Shown here one piece after another: positions 42,884 to 52,930 of a stretch of 64,000 nt of DNA; position 1 is the stretch's first letter, and the number at the start of each line of letters is the position of its first letter. The position numbers were made by a program, and so were the translations under genes. The stretch spans positions 121,517-185,516 of the forward strand of contig JAFZYY010000009.1 in assembly GCA_017616015.1 (NCBI GenBank), read 5' to 3'. Under the pieces are notes generated by a model, which worked only from the letters and a program-made list of their open reading frames with translations, was not told the DNA's origin and made no database searches. Source of the stretch: Alphaproteobacteria bacterium (GTDB lineage: Bacteria > Pseudomonadota > Alphaproteobacteria > CAAGCB01 > CAG-977).

Positions 42884-45658
42884 ATGGACACCATTAAAAT
42901 CCGCGGCGCGCGGGAGCATAACTTAAAAAACATAGATTTGGACATTCCCAAAAACAAACTGGTCGTCGTGACCGGGCTGTCGGGATCGGGCAAGTCCTCT
43001 CTGGCTTTTGACACACTGTATGCCGAAGGGCAGCGCCGGTACGTCGAAAGCCTGTCCGTTTACGCGCGTCAATTTGTCGATTTGATGAAAAAGCCAGATG
43101 TAGATTCGATAGAAGGGCTTTCTCCCGCGATTTCGATCGAGCAAAAAACGACGTCGCACAATCCTCGTTCGATCGTTGGCACGGTAACGGAAATTTACGA
43201 CTTTATGCGTCTGCTGTGGGCGAGGGCGGGGATTCCGTATTCTCCGGCGACGGGACTGCCGATCGAAAGTCAGACCGTCACGCAGATGGTCGATAAAGTG
43301 ATGGCCATGCCGGAAAGAACAAAGCTGCTTTTACTGGCTCCGATTGTCCGCGGCCGAAAGGGCGAATACAAAAAAGAAATCAAAGACCTGCAAAAAAAAG
43401 GCTTTCAGCGTCTGAAAATCGACGGGGAGATTTATAATATCGAAGAGACGCCCGAACTGAATAAAACGCTGAAACATGATATAGCCGTTGTCGTCGACCG
43501 CGTTGTCGTCAAAGGGGGCATGGAAAGCCGGCTGGCGGAATCGTTTGAAACGGCTTTGGGACTGTCGGACGGTCTGGCTGTTGTCGAAAACGCCGACACA
43601 CATGAGGAAACGACTTTTTCCTCCCGCTATTCCTGTCCCGTTTCGGGCTTTACGATTGAAGAAATCGAGCCGCGCCTGTTTTCCTTTAACAATCCGCACG
43701 GTTTTTGTCCCGAATGCGAAGGCTTGGGTGTCAAACTCTATGTCGATCCTGATCTGGTCATTCCGGACAAAACAAAACGGCTGGAAGAGGGGGCAATAGC
43801 GCCGTGGTCGGGTGCTAACGGGGAAATCTATCCGTGGCATAAGGAAGCTTTATACGGTTTAAGCCGCCGTTTCGATCTGGATTTGTCCGCACGGTGGTGC
43901 GATCTGTCTGAAGAAACGCAAGAGGCAATTCTATACGGCAAAGGGGCTTTTGAAGGCGTCATTCCGAATCTGAACCGCCGTTTTCTGGAAACGGATTCCG
44001 AGTATATGCGGGAGGAAATCCAAAAGTTCCAAAACAACATCGTTTGCGAACACTGCCACGGCAAGCGACTGCGCCCTGAAGCTCTGGCGGTCAAAATCGC
44101 CGGCAAGGACATCGCGGACGTGACAAATATGTCAATCGACGAAGCGCGCAAATGGTTCGGGACTGTTTTGGAACAGTTGAAACCCCAACAACAAGAGGTT
44201 GCCGGCCGCATTTTAAGAGAAACTAACGAACGGCTGGACTTTTTAATCAATGTCGGTTTGGGATATTTGTCATTAGGGCGGTCTTCGGGAACGCTTTCCG
44301 GCGGGGAAAGTCAGAGAATCCGCTTGGCTTCGCAAATCGGGTCGGGGCTGACGGGCGTTCTGTATGTGCTGGACGAACCTTCTATCGGTCTGCATCAGCG
44401 CGATAACGACAGGTTGTTGTCAACGCTGTTCCGTTTAAGGGATTTGGGCAATACTGTCATCGTTGTCGAACATGACGAAGACGCGATGCGCGCGGCCGAT
44501 ATGCTGATTGACATGGGACCCGCGGCAGGCGCGTTGGGCGGCTCCGTAATTGCCGCCGGAACGCCTGAGGAGGTCGCGGATAACCTGAACAGTCTGACAG
44601 GGCGGTATCTGTCGGGAACGAAAAAAATTCCCGTGCCTGCGAAACGCCGCAAAGGAAACGGAAAAACGCTGAAGGTTGTTGGAGCAAGCGTTCATAATCT
44701 GCGCCATATCGACGCCGAATTTCCGCTCGGGACGCTGACGTGTGTGACGGGCGTTTCGGGCGGAGGAAAATCATCTCTTGTGATTGAAACGCTCTATAAA
44801 GGTTTGGTCAAAGCGTTGAACGGCACACGCGTGACGGTCGGCGCGCACGACAGAATAGAAGGGCTTGAGCATATCGATAAAGTAATAGACATCGATCAGT
44901 CGCCGATCGGACGGACGCCCCGAAGCAATCCGGCGACATATACGGGCGTTTTTTCATATATCCGCGATTGGTTTGCCGGTCTGCCGGAAGCCAAACTGCG
45001 CGGTTACAAGTCGGGACGTTTTTCGTTCAACGTGAAAGGCGGACGGTGCGAAGCCTGTCAGGGCGACGGCGTTTTGCGTATTGAAATGCACTTTCTGCCC
45101 GATATGTACGTCCAATGCGACGAATGCAAAGGGACGCGTTACAACCGCGAAACGCTGGAAGTCAAATACAAAGGCAAGTCGATTGCTGATGTGTTGGATA
45201 TGACGGTCGATGAGGCGGTCGTTTTCTTTGATGCCGTGCCGACGATTAAAAGCCGCCTGACACTGTTACAGCGGGTCGGGCTGGGCTATATCAAGCTCGG
45301 GCAGTCGGCAACGACGCTTTCCGGCGGCGAGGCTCAGCGCGTCAAGCTGTCTAAAGAGCTTTCCAAAAAAGCGACGGGAAAGACGGTTTACATTCTGGAC
45401 GAACCGACGACGGGGCTTCACTTCGAAGACATAGCCAAATTATTGGACGTGTTACAGCAACTGGTTGAACAGGGCAATACCGTTATTGTGATCGAACACA
45501 ATCTTGAAGTGATTAAAACAGCCGACTGGATTATCGATTTGGGACCTGAAGGCGGGGACGGCGGCGGAAAAATCGTCACCGTCGGGACGCCGGAGCAGGT
45601 TGCCGAATGCAAAAAAAGTTATACCGGCAAATATCTGAAAAAGTATTTGAAAAAATAA
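42884..45658 (+). CDS. uvrA: UvrABC excinuclease subunit A
   Basis: 924 residues. Two ABC ATPase units are clear: Walker [10 protein letters not shown] and GVSGGGKSS, signatures LSGGESQRI and LSGGEAQRV, and Walker B boxes [10 protein letters not shown] and [10 protein letters not shown]. The C-terminal zinc finger (CEACQGDG, then CDECKGTRY) is intact. The first zinc finger has SCPVSGF in place of C-x2-C, a variant I believe is common in alphaproteobacteria. UvrA finds bulky DNA damage and loads UvrB. It is alone on this strand and closed by a two-way terminator. Confidence 0.97.
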   Translation: MDTIKIRGAREHNLKNIDLDIPKNKLVVVTGLSGSGKSSLAFDTLYAEGQRRYVESLSVYARQFVDLMKKPDVDSIEGLSPAISIEQKTTSHNPRSIVGTVTEIYDFMRLLWARAGIPYSPATGLPIESQTVTQMVDKVMAMPERTKLLLLAPIVRGRKGEYKKEIKDLQKKGFQRLKIDGEIYNIEETPELNKTLKHDIAVVVDRVVVKGGMESRLAESFETALGLSDGLAVVENADTHEETTFSSRYSCPVSGFTIEEIEPRLFSFNNPHGFCPECEGLGVKLYVDPDLVIPDKTKRLEEGAIAPWSGANGEIYPWHKEALYGLSRRFDLDLSARWCDLSEETQEAILYGKGAFEGVIPNLNRRFLETDSEYMREEIQKFQNNIVCEHCHGKRLRPEALAVKIAGKDIADVTNMSIDEARKWFGTVLEQLKPQQQEVAGRILRETNERLDFLINVGLGYLSLGRSSGTLSGGESQRIRLASQIGSGLTGVLYVLDEPSIGLHQRDNDRLLSTLFRLRDLGNTVIVVEHDEDAMRAADMLIDMGPAAGALGGSVIAAGTPEEVADNLNSLTGRYLSGTKKIPVPAKRRKGNGKTLKVVGASVHNLRHIDAEFPLGTLTCVTGVSGGGKSSLVIETLYKGLVKALNGTRVTVGAHDRIEGLEHIDKVIDIDQSPIGRTPRSNPATYTGVFSYIRDWFAGLPEAKLRGYKSGRFSFNVKGGRCEACQGDGVLRIEMHFLPDMYVQCDECKGTRYNRETLEVKYKGKSIADVLDMTVDEAVVFFDAVPTIKSRLTLLQRVGLGYIKLGQSATTLSGGEAQRVKLSKELSKKATGKTVYILDEPTTGLHFEDIAKLLDVLQQLVEQGNTVIVIEHNLEVIKTADWIIDLGPEGGDGGGKIVTVGTPEQVAECKKSYTGKYLKKYLKK

Positions 45659-45669
45659 GGATAAAAAAA

Positions 45670-45690
45670 ATCCCCGTATGAAGCGGGGAT
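45670..45690. terminator. Bidirectional terminator after uvrA
   Basis: ATCCCCG and CGGGGAT form a 7-bp stem with A-rich left and T-rich right flanks, serving uvrA and the convergent metallopeptidase-like gene. Confidence 0.75.
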
Positions 45691-45708
45691 CTTTTGGTTG
45701 TTGAAGCA

Positions 45709-46860
45709 TTAGCGGCTTCTGTTGTTTTTAATCGCGGCGATTTTCGCGGTTTCATTTGCGGGAATAAAGCGTTTGATGTCTTTCCCGATACGCGCTTTCG
45801 CTTCTTTCAGTTCTTTTTCCGCATTAACGTCATGTTCGCCTTTAATCGCGGCGGCGTTGACTTTTTCAACGGCTTTGATGGCGGACATAACTGTGTTCGA
45901 CACGCGCTTTTCAAGAGGATCCGTTTCCTTATCAAGCAGTTTGGGATAGATGTCTTCGCGTGTTTTCTTGATATATTTATCCGCATATATCTGAGCCGCG
46001 GGATTGTCTTTTAAGTCGCGGACGGGAACATTCTTTAAGGACGGATCGCGCGGTGCGCCCTGCGCGGCGGCGGCTTCGTCATACAATTCGACGGCTGTTT
46101 TTGTCAGCAAATGAACCTGCCGCGCCTGTTTGCTGTCTAAAAATTCTTCGAATCCTTCGACACGGTCGCCGCCGCAGAAATGCGCAATATCGGCAGGCGT
46201 TAAAGAAACAGGTTCGCGATAATCCGGTTCGGCGGTCAGGTTGTTTAAGTAAACGTCAACGTCATAGCCTTGCTCATAGGAAGAGGCTATGCGATCGTCA
46301 TCATACCACCCTTTGAACGCGTCGGACAGAGAACCTCTCTTGTTATAAGCGTCGACAATCGGTTTGTAGTGCTGTTCGAAACGCTTCATCGGCGCGTCAT
46401 GGCCGATAGCTTCCCATTCTTTGCAGGCTTTAATCGCTTGTGTCTGGGCGTCGGCTTCGGTCGCGCGGTTGATCATTAAACGGGACGCGTAATCCAGATT
46501 CTGGGCTTCCGCTTCGTTTCTGCCCTGATTGTTTTGCAGCAGATGGCGCGCTTCGTGAACCAAAGCAAATTCCATAAAGTCCATGCCCAAGGATTTCGCC
46601 ATGACGATTTGATTCTTTTCCGGATCAAAATAGCCGCCCGCCGTTCCCAAGGCTGTTTCCAAAAAGAAATCGACTTTGAATTTTTTCATATCTTCAATGG
46701 CTTTGCGGCCGGTCGGAATGGAAGCCAGAGAATCGAATAAATCCTGCGCAAATTGTTTTTCGGACGGCGTGACGTGAACATTAACGCCGTGAATTTTGAA
46801 CAGTTGAACTTCTTCCTCTTTATCCGGGGACTTTTTGTTAAAATCTTCTTGAGCTGACAT
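45709..46860 (-). CDS. HEARH metallopeptidase-like protein, paralogue 1
   Basis: 383 residues, no signal peptide. FALVHEARHLLQ (about 101) has the zinc motif H-E-x-x-H, and RATEADAQ some 30 residues later offers the gluzincin third ligand Glu. The N-terminal part has IPTGRKAIEDMKKFKV and a predicted Asp/Asn-rich loop; the C-terminal half (CGGDRVEGFEEFLDSKQARQ, VPVRDLKDNPAAQIYADKYI) is conserved in all three paralogues and of unknown role. The family may be that called DUF6782. No substrate is suggested. It has its own promoter with the shared palindrome. Confidence 0.75.
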   Translation of the reverse strand: MSAQEDFNKKSPDKEEEVQLFKIHGVNVHVTPSEKQFAQDLFDSLASIPTGRKAIEDMKKFKVDFFLETALGTAGGYFDPEKNQIVMAKSLGMDFMEFALVHEARHLLQNNQGRNEAEAQNLDYASRLMINRATEADAQTQAIKACKEWEAIGHDAPMKRFEQHYKPIVDAYNKRGSLSDAFKGWYDDDRIASSYEQGYDVDVYLNNLTAEPDYREPVSLTPADIAHFCGGDRVEGFEEFLDSKQARQVHLLTKTAVELYDEAAAAQGAPRDPSLKNVPVRDLKDNPAAQIYADKYIKKTREDIYPKLLDKETDPLEKRVSNTVMSAIKAVEKVNAAAIKGEHDVNAEKELKEAKARIGKDIKRFIPANETAKIAAIKNNRSR

Positions 46861-46898
46861 GATAAATTGTCCTGTCTTTAAAATTGAAATACGGAAAG

Positions 46899-46943
46899 TA
46901 TAATGCGCTTATCAAAGGTTTTTGTCAACTTTTTTGACAAAAA
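46899..46943 (-). promoter_or_regulatory. Promoter with palindrome of metallopeptidase paralogue 1
   Basis: TTTTTGTCAA and TTGACAAAAA flank a five-base spacer (46919-46943). The inner arm is a minus-strand TTGACA (-35), with a CATTAT-like -10 17 bases on. The gene starts about 60 bases downstream. The same arrangement precedes the other two paralogues. Confidence 0.65.
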
Positions 46944-46946
46944 GAA

Positions 46947-48179
46947 TTAGTACTCCTTCGATGAAAAAAGCCCTTTTAACGTTGTTGCGGTTTTATTTAA
47001 AGAGCTGCTCTTTTTAGGAGTAAGCCATTCTTTGATTTCTGAATACAATCGCTTTTTAGTAGCGCTCAATGCTTTTTCGGCATCAGTATTGTGTTCGCCT
47101 TTAATCGCGGCGGCGTTGATTTTTTCAACGGCGTTAACGGAATCTCTGACGGCGGATATGATAGCCGAGTATGTCGTTTTTTTCGGGGAATCCAGGGAAG
47201 CGCGGTCTAAAGAAAAGTCTTCCCGCGTTTCTTTGATGTATCTGGCCGCGAATATCTGAGCGGAAGGATTGTCCTTTAAATCCCGCACGGGAATATCGGC
47301 CAAAGACGGATCGCGCACCCCGAAAGCGGCAAACATCAGTTCGTCATGCAGTTCCGCCGTAACTTTCGTCAGCAAATGAACCTGCCGCGCTTCTTTGCTG
47401 TTCATGAACTCTTCGAAATCTTCAATCCGGTCGCCGCCGCAAAATTTGGCAATATCGGACGGTTTTAAAGAAACGGGGGGAGGACAGTCGGCCGGGGGCT
47501 CTTTGGGCAGGTATCTCCGGTTTTCGGGATTAAACGTATACAGATCGGTGTTTATGTAATATTCCACATCATAGCCCTGCTCATAAGAGGCGGTGATATG
47601 TTCGTCGGCATACCAGCCTTTGTAAGCGTCCGATATGGAATTGTTTTTGTTATAGGCGTCAACAATGGGTTTGAAATGTTTTTCAAAACCTTTCAACGGT
47701 CCGTTCTGACCAATCGCTTCCCATTCTTTGCAGGCTTGCATTGCCTGAGCCTGGGCATCAGCTTCGGTTGCGCGGTTGATCATTAAACGGGACGCGTAAT
47801 CCAAATCCAAAGCTTCAGCTTCCCGGCGTCCCTGATTGTACTGTAATAAATGGCGGGCTTCATGAACCAGACAGAACTTAGAGCACTCTAATCCCAAAGC
47901 CGGATTCAGCACGACGTTATTGTTGTGTTGGTCATAGAATCCCCCTTCTTTTTCCGATCCCGGTTCTAAAAGAAGAGTGGCATTGTATTTTTTCATGTCT
48001 TCAATCGCCTGGCGTCCCGTGGGAATAGCCGCCAAAGCGTCAAACAGCTCCTGAACAAATTCTTTTTCGGAAGGGCGGATATTCACTTTAACGCCATGGA
48101 CGATAAATTCCTGTTTTTCTTCAAATTCTTTGCTTCCGGTTCCCGCGGAAGACTGTTCAAATTCTTTTGTAGGCGACAT
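46947..48179 (-). CDS. HEARH metallopeptidase-like protein, paralogue 2
   Basis: 410 residues, no signal peptide. VHEARHLLQYNQGRREAEA gives the zinc motif near residue 106 and RATEADAQAQAM the later Glu. It is nearest to paralogue 1, with the same IPTGRQAIEDMKKY, KFCGGDRIEDFEEFMNSKEA and DIPVRDLKDNPSAQIF blocks. I start at 48179, where GGAG lies eight bases upstream, rather than 48254, which would begin before the promoter palindrome. It stands in tandem with the other two paralogues, each with its own promoter. Confidence 0.75.
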   Translation of the reverse strand: MSPTKEFEQSSAGTGSKEFEEKQEFIVHGVKVNIRPSEKEFVQELFDALAAIPTGRQAIEDMKKYNATLLLEPGSEKEGGFYDQHNNNVVLNPALGLECSKFCLVHEARHLLQYNQGRREAEALDLDYASRLMINRATEADAQAQAMQACKEWEAIGQNGPLKGFEKHFKPIVDAYNKNNSISDAYKGWYADEHITASYEQGYDVEYYINTDLYTFNPENRRYLPKEPPADCPPPVSLKPSDIAKFCGGDRIEDFEEFMNSKEARQVHLLTKVTAELHDELMFAAFGVRDPSLADIPVRDLKDNPSAQIFAARYIKETREDFSLDRASLDSPKKTTYSAIISAVRDSVNAVEKINAAAIKGEHNTDAEKALSATKKRLYSEIKEWLTPKKSSSLNKTATTLKGLFSSKEY

Positions 48180-48213
48180 GACAATAGCTCCAAATGCTGT
48201 TGGAATCGAATAG

Positions 48214-48256
48214 ATAATGAGCCTGTTTTTAAATTTTGTCAACTTTTTTGACAAAA
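48214..48256 (-). promoter_or_regulatory. Promoter with palindrome of metallopeptidase paralogue 2
   Basis: TTTTGTCAA and TTGACAAAA (48234-48242, 48248-48256) around CTTTT. The minus-strand TTGACA is followed 17 bases later by CATTAT. The palindrome ends 55 bases from the start. Confidence 0.65.
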
Positions 48257-48313
48257 GAAAGCTTCTCAGAACGCTTTTTTTGCGTTTCCCCGTAAAGTGA
48301 ATGAAGAGGGATA

Positions 48314-49528
48314 TTAATTATGCCGGCTGTTTTTGCCCTTTATCGCTAAGAAAGATTGGAAAAGCGGAGTATTTGCAGGAGTATTTGTATGCTTCTGTTC
48401 TTTCTTTCCCGTTATATGGGCAAAAAAGTTCTTTTTGGCGGTTTCCAATTCTTTTTCCGCCTCGTTGTCCCGAGAACCTTTAAAACAGGCGTTATTGATC
48501 TTTTTTACGGCATTAAAGGCATCAGCGATATGCGAACGGAAGCCTTCGGTTCCGTTGTCGGAATTAAGGTTAAAGTCCTTGAATGCCTGAGCGATAAGCG
48601 CGTCGGCTTGCGTCTTTGCTTCGGGATTGTTTGTCAGATCCCGCGTGGGAATGCCCTGTATGGACGTATCGGGTTTTAATCCTTTTGCTTCGCGTAAAAG
48701 ATTGTACAGTTCAAAAACGGTTTTTGTTTGCGCATGCACCTGCCGGGCTTGATCGCTGTTTAAAAATTCCTCGAATCCTTCCACCCGATCCGCGCCGCAG
48801 AAGGGGGCTATGTCTTTAGGTTCTGCGGAAACAAGGGGGAAACGCCATTTGTAAGGATTTTTATCCAATCTTTTCATCTTTGACATATAAGGAAGAATGC
48901 CGTAAAGACGTTCATACTTGCCGACAGTCAGTTCATCGGCATACCAAGCTTTAAAAGCGTCGGACAAAGAATGGGTTTTATTATAAGCCTCAACCATCGC
49001 TTTGCGGCCTTTTGCCAATTCTTCCAGCGGTCCTTTGTCCCCCAAAGCCTCCCATTCTTTGCATGCTATCAGCGCTTCTACGTCCGCATCGGCTTCAATC
49101 GCGCGGCCGATCATTAAATCGGAAGCGGCGTCTAATCTTTGCTGACGACATTTATCCTTTCCCAAAGAGGATTGTTTCCGATGGCGAGCTTCATGAACCA
49201 AAACGAATTTCATGGAATCCATGTTCAGCAAAGCGTCATTCAGAACAATTTCATTTTTATCCGGATAATAAGCGCCTTTGGTATCCAGAGCGGAATCAAA
49301 AGAAAGCGTCGTTTTATCTTCCTGTAATGTTTTTAAAGCTGTCCGTCCGGTCGGAATGGCTTCCAAAGCGCCTAAGAGCTTTTCGACTTTCTCCTTTTCC
49401 GAAGGTTTGATTCGGACTTGGACGCCGTGAATGGTGCAAAGCTCCTTGGTTTCGTCCTGTCCTGAGAGCAATGTACCGGGTTCTTCTGTTTTCGCTAATA
49501 AAGAAGCGGGTGTCTTTGAAGAAGTCAT
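48314..49528 (-). CDS. HEARH metallopeptidase-like protein, paralogue 3
   Basis: 404 residues, no signal peptide. FVLVHEARHRKQSS (about 110) is the zinc motif and GRAIEADADVEAL the later Glu. It is the most divergent of the three but keeps IPTGRTALKTLQ, FCGADRVEGFEEFLNSDQAR and IPTRDLTNNPEAKTQADALI. Its C-terminus differs and is Lys-rich. The promoter palindrome lies just beyond its start and next to the 3' end of the glutathione peroxidase gene, so it is probably transcribed separately from that gene. Confidence 0.72.
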   Translation of the reverse strand: MTSSKTPASLLAKTEEPGTLLSGQDETKELCTIHGVQVRIKPSEKEKVEKLLGALEAIPTGRTALKTLQEDKTTLSFDSALDTKGAYYPDKNEIVLNDALLNMDSMKFVLVHEARHRKQSSLGKDKCRQQRLDAASDLMIGRAIEADADVEALIACKEWEALGDKGPLEELAKGRKAMVEAYNKTHSLSDAFKAWYADELTVGKYERLYGILPYMSKMKRLDKNPYKWRFPLVSAEPKDIAPFCGADRVEGFEEFLNSDQARQVHAQTKTVFELYNLLREAKGLKPDTSIQGIPTRDLTNNPEAKTQADALIAQAFKDFNLNSDNGTEGFRSHIADAFNAVKKINNACFKGSRDNEAEKELETAKKNFFAHITGKKEQKHTNTPANTPLFQSFLAIKGKNSRHN

Positions 49529-49562
49529 GGCGCTGAATCCTGGCTGAAGTTAATGCTAATAA

Positions 49563-49606
49563 AATGATGCTCTCTTCTTTTTATTTTGTCAATTTTTTTG
49601 ACAAAA
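49563..49606 (-). promoter_or_regulatory. Promoter with palindrome of metallopeptidase paralogue 3
   Basis: TTTTGTCAA and TTGACAAAA (49584-49592, 49598-49606) around five T. The minus-strand TTGACA is followed 17 bases later by CATCAT. The palindrome ends 56 bases from the ATG. Confidence 0.62.
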
Positions 49607-49615
49607 GAGCCTCTT

Positions 49616-50089
49616 TTATCCGACCAGCGATTCAATATCCGGCATGATTTCTTCGGGAGTGACCGGAGGAGCATAGCGTCTGACGATGTTTCCTTCCCGA
49701 TCGATTAGGAATTTGGTGAAATTCCACTTGATAGCGCCTTTGAAATCCCCGGATTCCTTTGTCAGATACGTATACAAAGGATTCTGCGTTTTCCCGCGCA
49801 CGTCAATCTTTGCAAAAACCGGAAAAGTCACGCCGAAATTGATTTTGCAAAAGTTTTGAATTTCTTCATTCGTGCCGGGATCCTGATGCAAAAACTGATT
49901 GCAGGGAAATCCCAGAATCACAAAACCGTTGTCCTGATATTTTTTATACAAGGCCTCTAATCCCGCAAACTGTTTTGTAAAGCCGCATTTGCTGGCGGTG
50001 TTGACAATTAGGACGGCTTTGCCGCGATAGTCGGAAAGAGGCTGGTATTCGCCGTCGGCTTTTTGCATGGAAAAATCATAAATGTTCAT
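49616..50089 (-). CDS. Glutathione peroxidase (Cys type)
   Basis: 157 residues. VNTASKCGFTKQFAGLE carries the peroxidatic Cys35 (Cys, not selenocysteine), LGFPCNQF a conserved Gln and a second Cys that can resolve the disulfide, and IKWNFTKFLID the Trp-Asn pair. Bacterial Cys types mostly use thioredoxin and reduce hydrogen or lipid peroxides in the cytoplasm; no signal peptide is present. It is monocistronic by layout, divergent from the ClC gene. Confidence 0.92.
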   Translation of the reverse strand: MNIYDFSMQKADGEYQPLSDYRGKAVLIVNTASKCGFTKQFAGLEALYKKYQDNGFVILGFPCNQFLHQDPGTNEEIQNFCKINFGVTFPVFAKIDVRGKTQNPLYTYLTKESGDFKGAIKWNFTKFLIDREGNIVRRYAPPVTPEEIMPDIESLVG

Positions 50090-50205
50090 TTTATTGCTCC
50101 TGTTCGTTTTTTCAGCGGATCATAGTGCGTTTAAAAAGAATAATAAACATCTCTTTTCTGATTAAGTATTGTCAAAAGGCTTAATTAATTTTAATCTGCC
50201 CGATA

Positions 50206-51564
50206 ATGAAAATAAAAAAGGCCGGAAAGATGTTTCCCGTTCAGGAAATTAAAAACGAAGAAATTATTTGGGGCAATGTTATCAAATGGCTGGCGCTTTC
50301 AGTGGTCGCGGGAGCTTTAACGGGAGCTTTGATAGCATTTTTCCTGCATTTGCTGAATCAAAGCATCTCCTTTGTTCAATCGTTGCCGGATTGGCGATAC
50401 GCTTTAATCCCTGTCGGTTTGTTGGCCAGTTACTACACCGTTCGTTCAATCGAACCGACGGCGGAAGGACGGGGAACGGATAAAGTTATCGAAGCTTTTC
50501 ATTATCGGGCGGCTCGCGTGCCGTTTATGGTTGTTCCCGCTAAAATTCTTTCTTCGATTTTTACGTTGGCGCCGGGGGGCGTTGTCGGTACGGAAGGCCC
50601 CAGCGTTCAGGTCGGCGCCGGATTTACCTCGGCGCTGTCGGTTCTGCTGCGTTTTTCCGAAAAGGAGCGCAAAAAATTAGTGATTTGCGGCGTTGCCGCG
50701 GCGCTTTCGGCCGTGTTGGGAACACCGATCGCCGGCGCGATTTTCGGCGTGGAGGTTTTATTCGTCGGCAATTTCTTTTATCCGGTTTTGCTTCCTGCCG
50801 TAATCAGCAGTATTTCTTCTTATTTTGTTTGTGTGGCTTTCGGAATTTCGTACGCTGTTCCCGCCGTGACGATTCCGCCGCTGTCTTTAGCGATGTTCGC
50901 ATGGTGTGTGGGCGCCGCGGCTTTTTTCAGTTTTGTGTGCATTTATCATGTCGAGACGGTTCACGGGATCGAACGGCTGTTCAAAAAAATGAATTTGCCG
51001 ATGCCGGTCAAAAGCTTTATTTCCGCAGGCATATTGTTGTCTGTTGCCGCTTTTTCCGGTGATTCTTTTCTGGGTATGGGAACAGAAGGAATAAACGGTG
51101 TTCTTTCCGGTCATGCGGAGCCGTGGTACGCTTTTTTGCTTAAATCCGCTTTGCTGGCCGTAACGCTTTCCGGCGGAGGATCCGGAGGTGTTCAAACGCC
51201 TACTTTTTTTATCGGAGCTTCCGCGGGCGGTTTGTTTGCTTCCGTTTTCGGATTGGATATAGGTTTTTTCGCCGCGTTAGGGCTTGTCGCCTGTGTCGCC
51301 GGTTCCATGAATACGCCTTTGGCCGCGGCGTTCATGGCGGTTGAATTGTTCGGAAACGCGATAGCGCCTTACGCCGGAGCCGTGTGCATTATTTGCTATA
51401 TGCTGACCGGACTGCGCAGTCTTTATCCGACTCAAATTCTGGTGCAACCGAAGTCGGACGCATTTATTTTGGCGGAACCGTCCAATAAAAAAAGCTGGAA
51501 GGTTCTTCCGCGTCGGATTTTACGGAAAAATGTTTTCTTCCGAAAGAAAAAGAAATCTAAATAA
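50206..51564 (+). CDS. ClC family chloride channel/transporter
   Basis: 452 residues with about ten or more membrane helices. GVVGTEGPSVQVGA is the ClC signature with the gating Glu, and SGGGSGGVQTPTFFIGAS corresponds to the GxFxP-like chloride-binding loop, here GVQTP. The Glu suggests a proton/chloride exchanger. The start is unsure: ATG 50206 has no clear ribosome site and ATG 50230 is an option. It overlaps the convergent NSS transporter gene by eight bases. Confidence 0.88.
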   Translation: MKIKKAGKMFPVQEIKNEEIIWGNVIKWLALSVVAGALTGALIAFFLHLLNQSISFVQSLPDWRYALIPVGLLASYYTVRSIEPTAEGRGTDKVIEAFHYRAARVPFMVVPAKILSSIFTLAPGGVVGTEGPSVQVGAGFTSALSVLLRFSEKERKKLVICGVAAALSAVLGTPIAGAIFGVEVLFVGNFFYPVLLPAVISSISSYFVCVAFGISYAVPAVTIPPLSLAMFAWCVGAAAFFSFVCIYHVETVHGIERLFKKMNLPMPVKSFISAGILLSVAAFSGDSFLGMGTEGINGVLSGHAEPWYAFLLKSALLAVTLSGGGSGGVQTPTFFIGASAGGLFASVFGLDIGFFAALGLVACVAGSMNTPLAAAFMAVELFGNAIAPYAGAVCIICYMLTGLRSLYPTQILVQPKSDAFILAEPSNKKSWKVLPRRILRKNVFFRKKKKSK

Positions 51565-52873
51565 GCTCAATGCCCTTTAATAAAATCAGAAGAATGGCAA
51601 TCGGAGCAATCCATTTAATGCAGAATTCGAAACTTTTTTGAAGCCGGCTGTTGTTAAAAACAACTAATTTTCCGGATCCCAATATCCAACCGACGGCTAT
51701 ACAGGTCAGGAAGCCTCCCAGCGGAAGTAAAATATTGGAAGCCAGAAAATCGAACTGATCAAACAGGATTTTTCCGGCGATTTTAAATTCGCCGAGCTTT
51801 CCGAAAGACAGCGAAGTGAACGTTCCGGTAATCAGGCAGAATACTGTAAATAAAACAACCGCTTTGGGGCGGGAGAATTTCATTCTGTCACATAAAAAAG
51901 CAACGGGGACTTCCATTAATGAAATGGAAGAGGTCGCCGCGGCGCCCAGTAAAATGATAAAAAAGATCAGTCCGAAAAACTGTCCGAACGGAAGCGAAGC
52001 AAAAATTTTCGGCAATGTGATGAAAATCAAAGCCGGTCCGGCATTAATCGGAATATTGAATGAAAAAACCGCCGGAAAGATCGTCAGTCCGGCCAATAAC
52101 GAAATCAGCACGTCCAAAACAACTACCGGCCACATGATGCGGCTGACGGATTCCGTGTTGTCCTTTACATAAGAGCCGTAAGTGATGTAAACGCCCATGC
52201 CGACGGAAACGGAAAAAAACACTTGTCCCATCGCGTCCAGCATTGTTTTGCCGTTCAGTTTTGAAATGTCCGGCAGGAAAAAGAACTTTACGCCTTCCAA
52301 AGCTCGATCCAGCATCAAAACGCGTATCATCAAAACAATTAATAAAACGAACAGAACGGGCATCATGATTTTGCAGAATTTTTCAATTCCTTTCTGAATG
52401 CCCATATAAACAATAATCGCGGTTCCGATCATGTAAGCGTAGAAGAACAAAAGCGGTTCGAATGCGGACGATGAAAAATCGGTGAAAGCTTCTCCGAAAT
52501 TTTTGATGGAAGTGATTGAAAAAGATTTGAATATATAAGCTAAAATCCAACCGCCGACAACGTTATAATAGGGCAATATGATTGCGCTGGTAAGAATGCA
52601 CAAGCCGCCGATGAATTTCAATCGCGGGTGAATCCAGCCGAAAGCGTCCGAAGGCTCTGATTTGACTTTCATACCCAAAGCCGCTTCCGTGAAAACAAGT
52701 GCCGCTCCGATCGTAAACGAACAGATTAAATAGATAATCAGAAACGACCCGCCTCCGTTTTGCGCCGTGCAAAAGGGAAAACGCCATAAATTTCCCAATC
52801 CGACGGCGGATCCGGCCGATGCCAACATAATGCCCAATTTCGATCCCCATGCGGCGCGGTTTGTTTCAGTCAT
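51557..52873 (-). CDS. Sodium-dependent transporter, NSS/SNF family
   Basis: 438 residues with about eleven or twelve membrane helices. The N-terminal GIMLASAGSAVGLGNLWRFP is the NSS sodium-binding signature, and QNGGGSFLIIYL follows as in LeuT-type proteins. These carriers import amino acids or related compounds with sodium; the substrate is not readable. CCGTTAATG-type purine-poor upstream region; the ATG at 52873 is preceded by GGAGG. It is monocistronic. Confidence 0.9.
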   Translation of the reverse strand: MTETNRAAWGSKLGIMLASAGSAVGLGNLWRFPFCTAQNGGGSFLIIYLICSFTIGAALVFTEAALGMKVKSEPSDAFGWIHPRLKFIGGLCILTSAIILPYYNVVGGWILAYIFKSFSITSIKNFGEAFTDFSSSAFEPLLFFYAYMIGTAIIVYMGIQKGIEKFCKIMMPVLFVLLIVLMIRVLMLDRALEGVKFFFLPDISKLNGKTMLDAMGQVFFSVSVGMGVYITYGSYVKDNTESVSRIMWPVVVLDVLISLLAGLTIFPAVFSFNIPINAGPALIFITLPKIFASLPFGQFFGLIFFIILLGAAATSSISLMEVPVAFLCDRMKFSRPKAVVLFTVFCLITGTFTSLSFGKLGEFKIAGKILFDQFDFLASNILLPLGGFLTCIAVGWILGSGKLVVFNNSRLQKSFEFCIKWIAPIAILLILLKGIELI

Positions 52874-52930
52874 GCTTCCTCCGTTAATGTATCTGATTTG
52901 TTTTATAGGGCAAAAAAAAGTCTGTAAACA

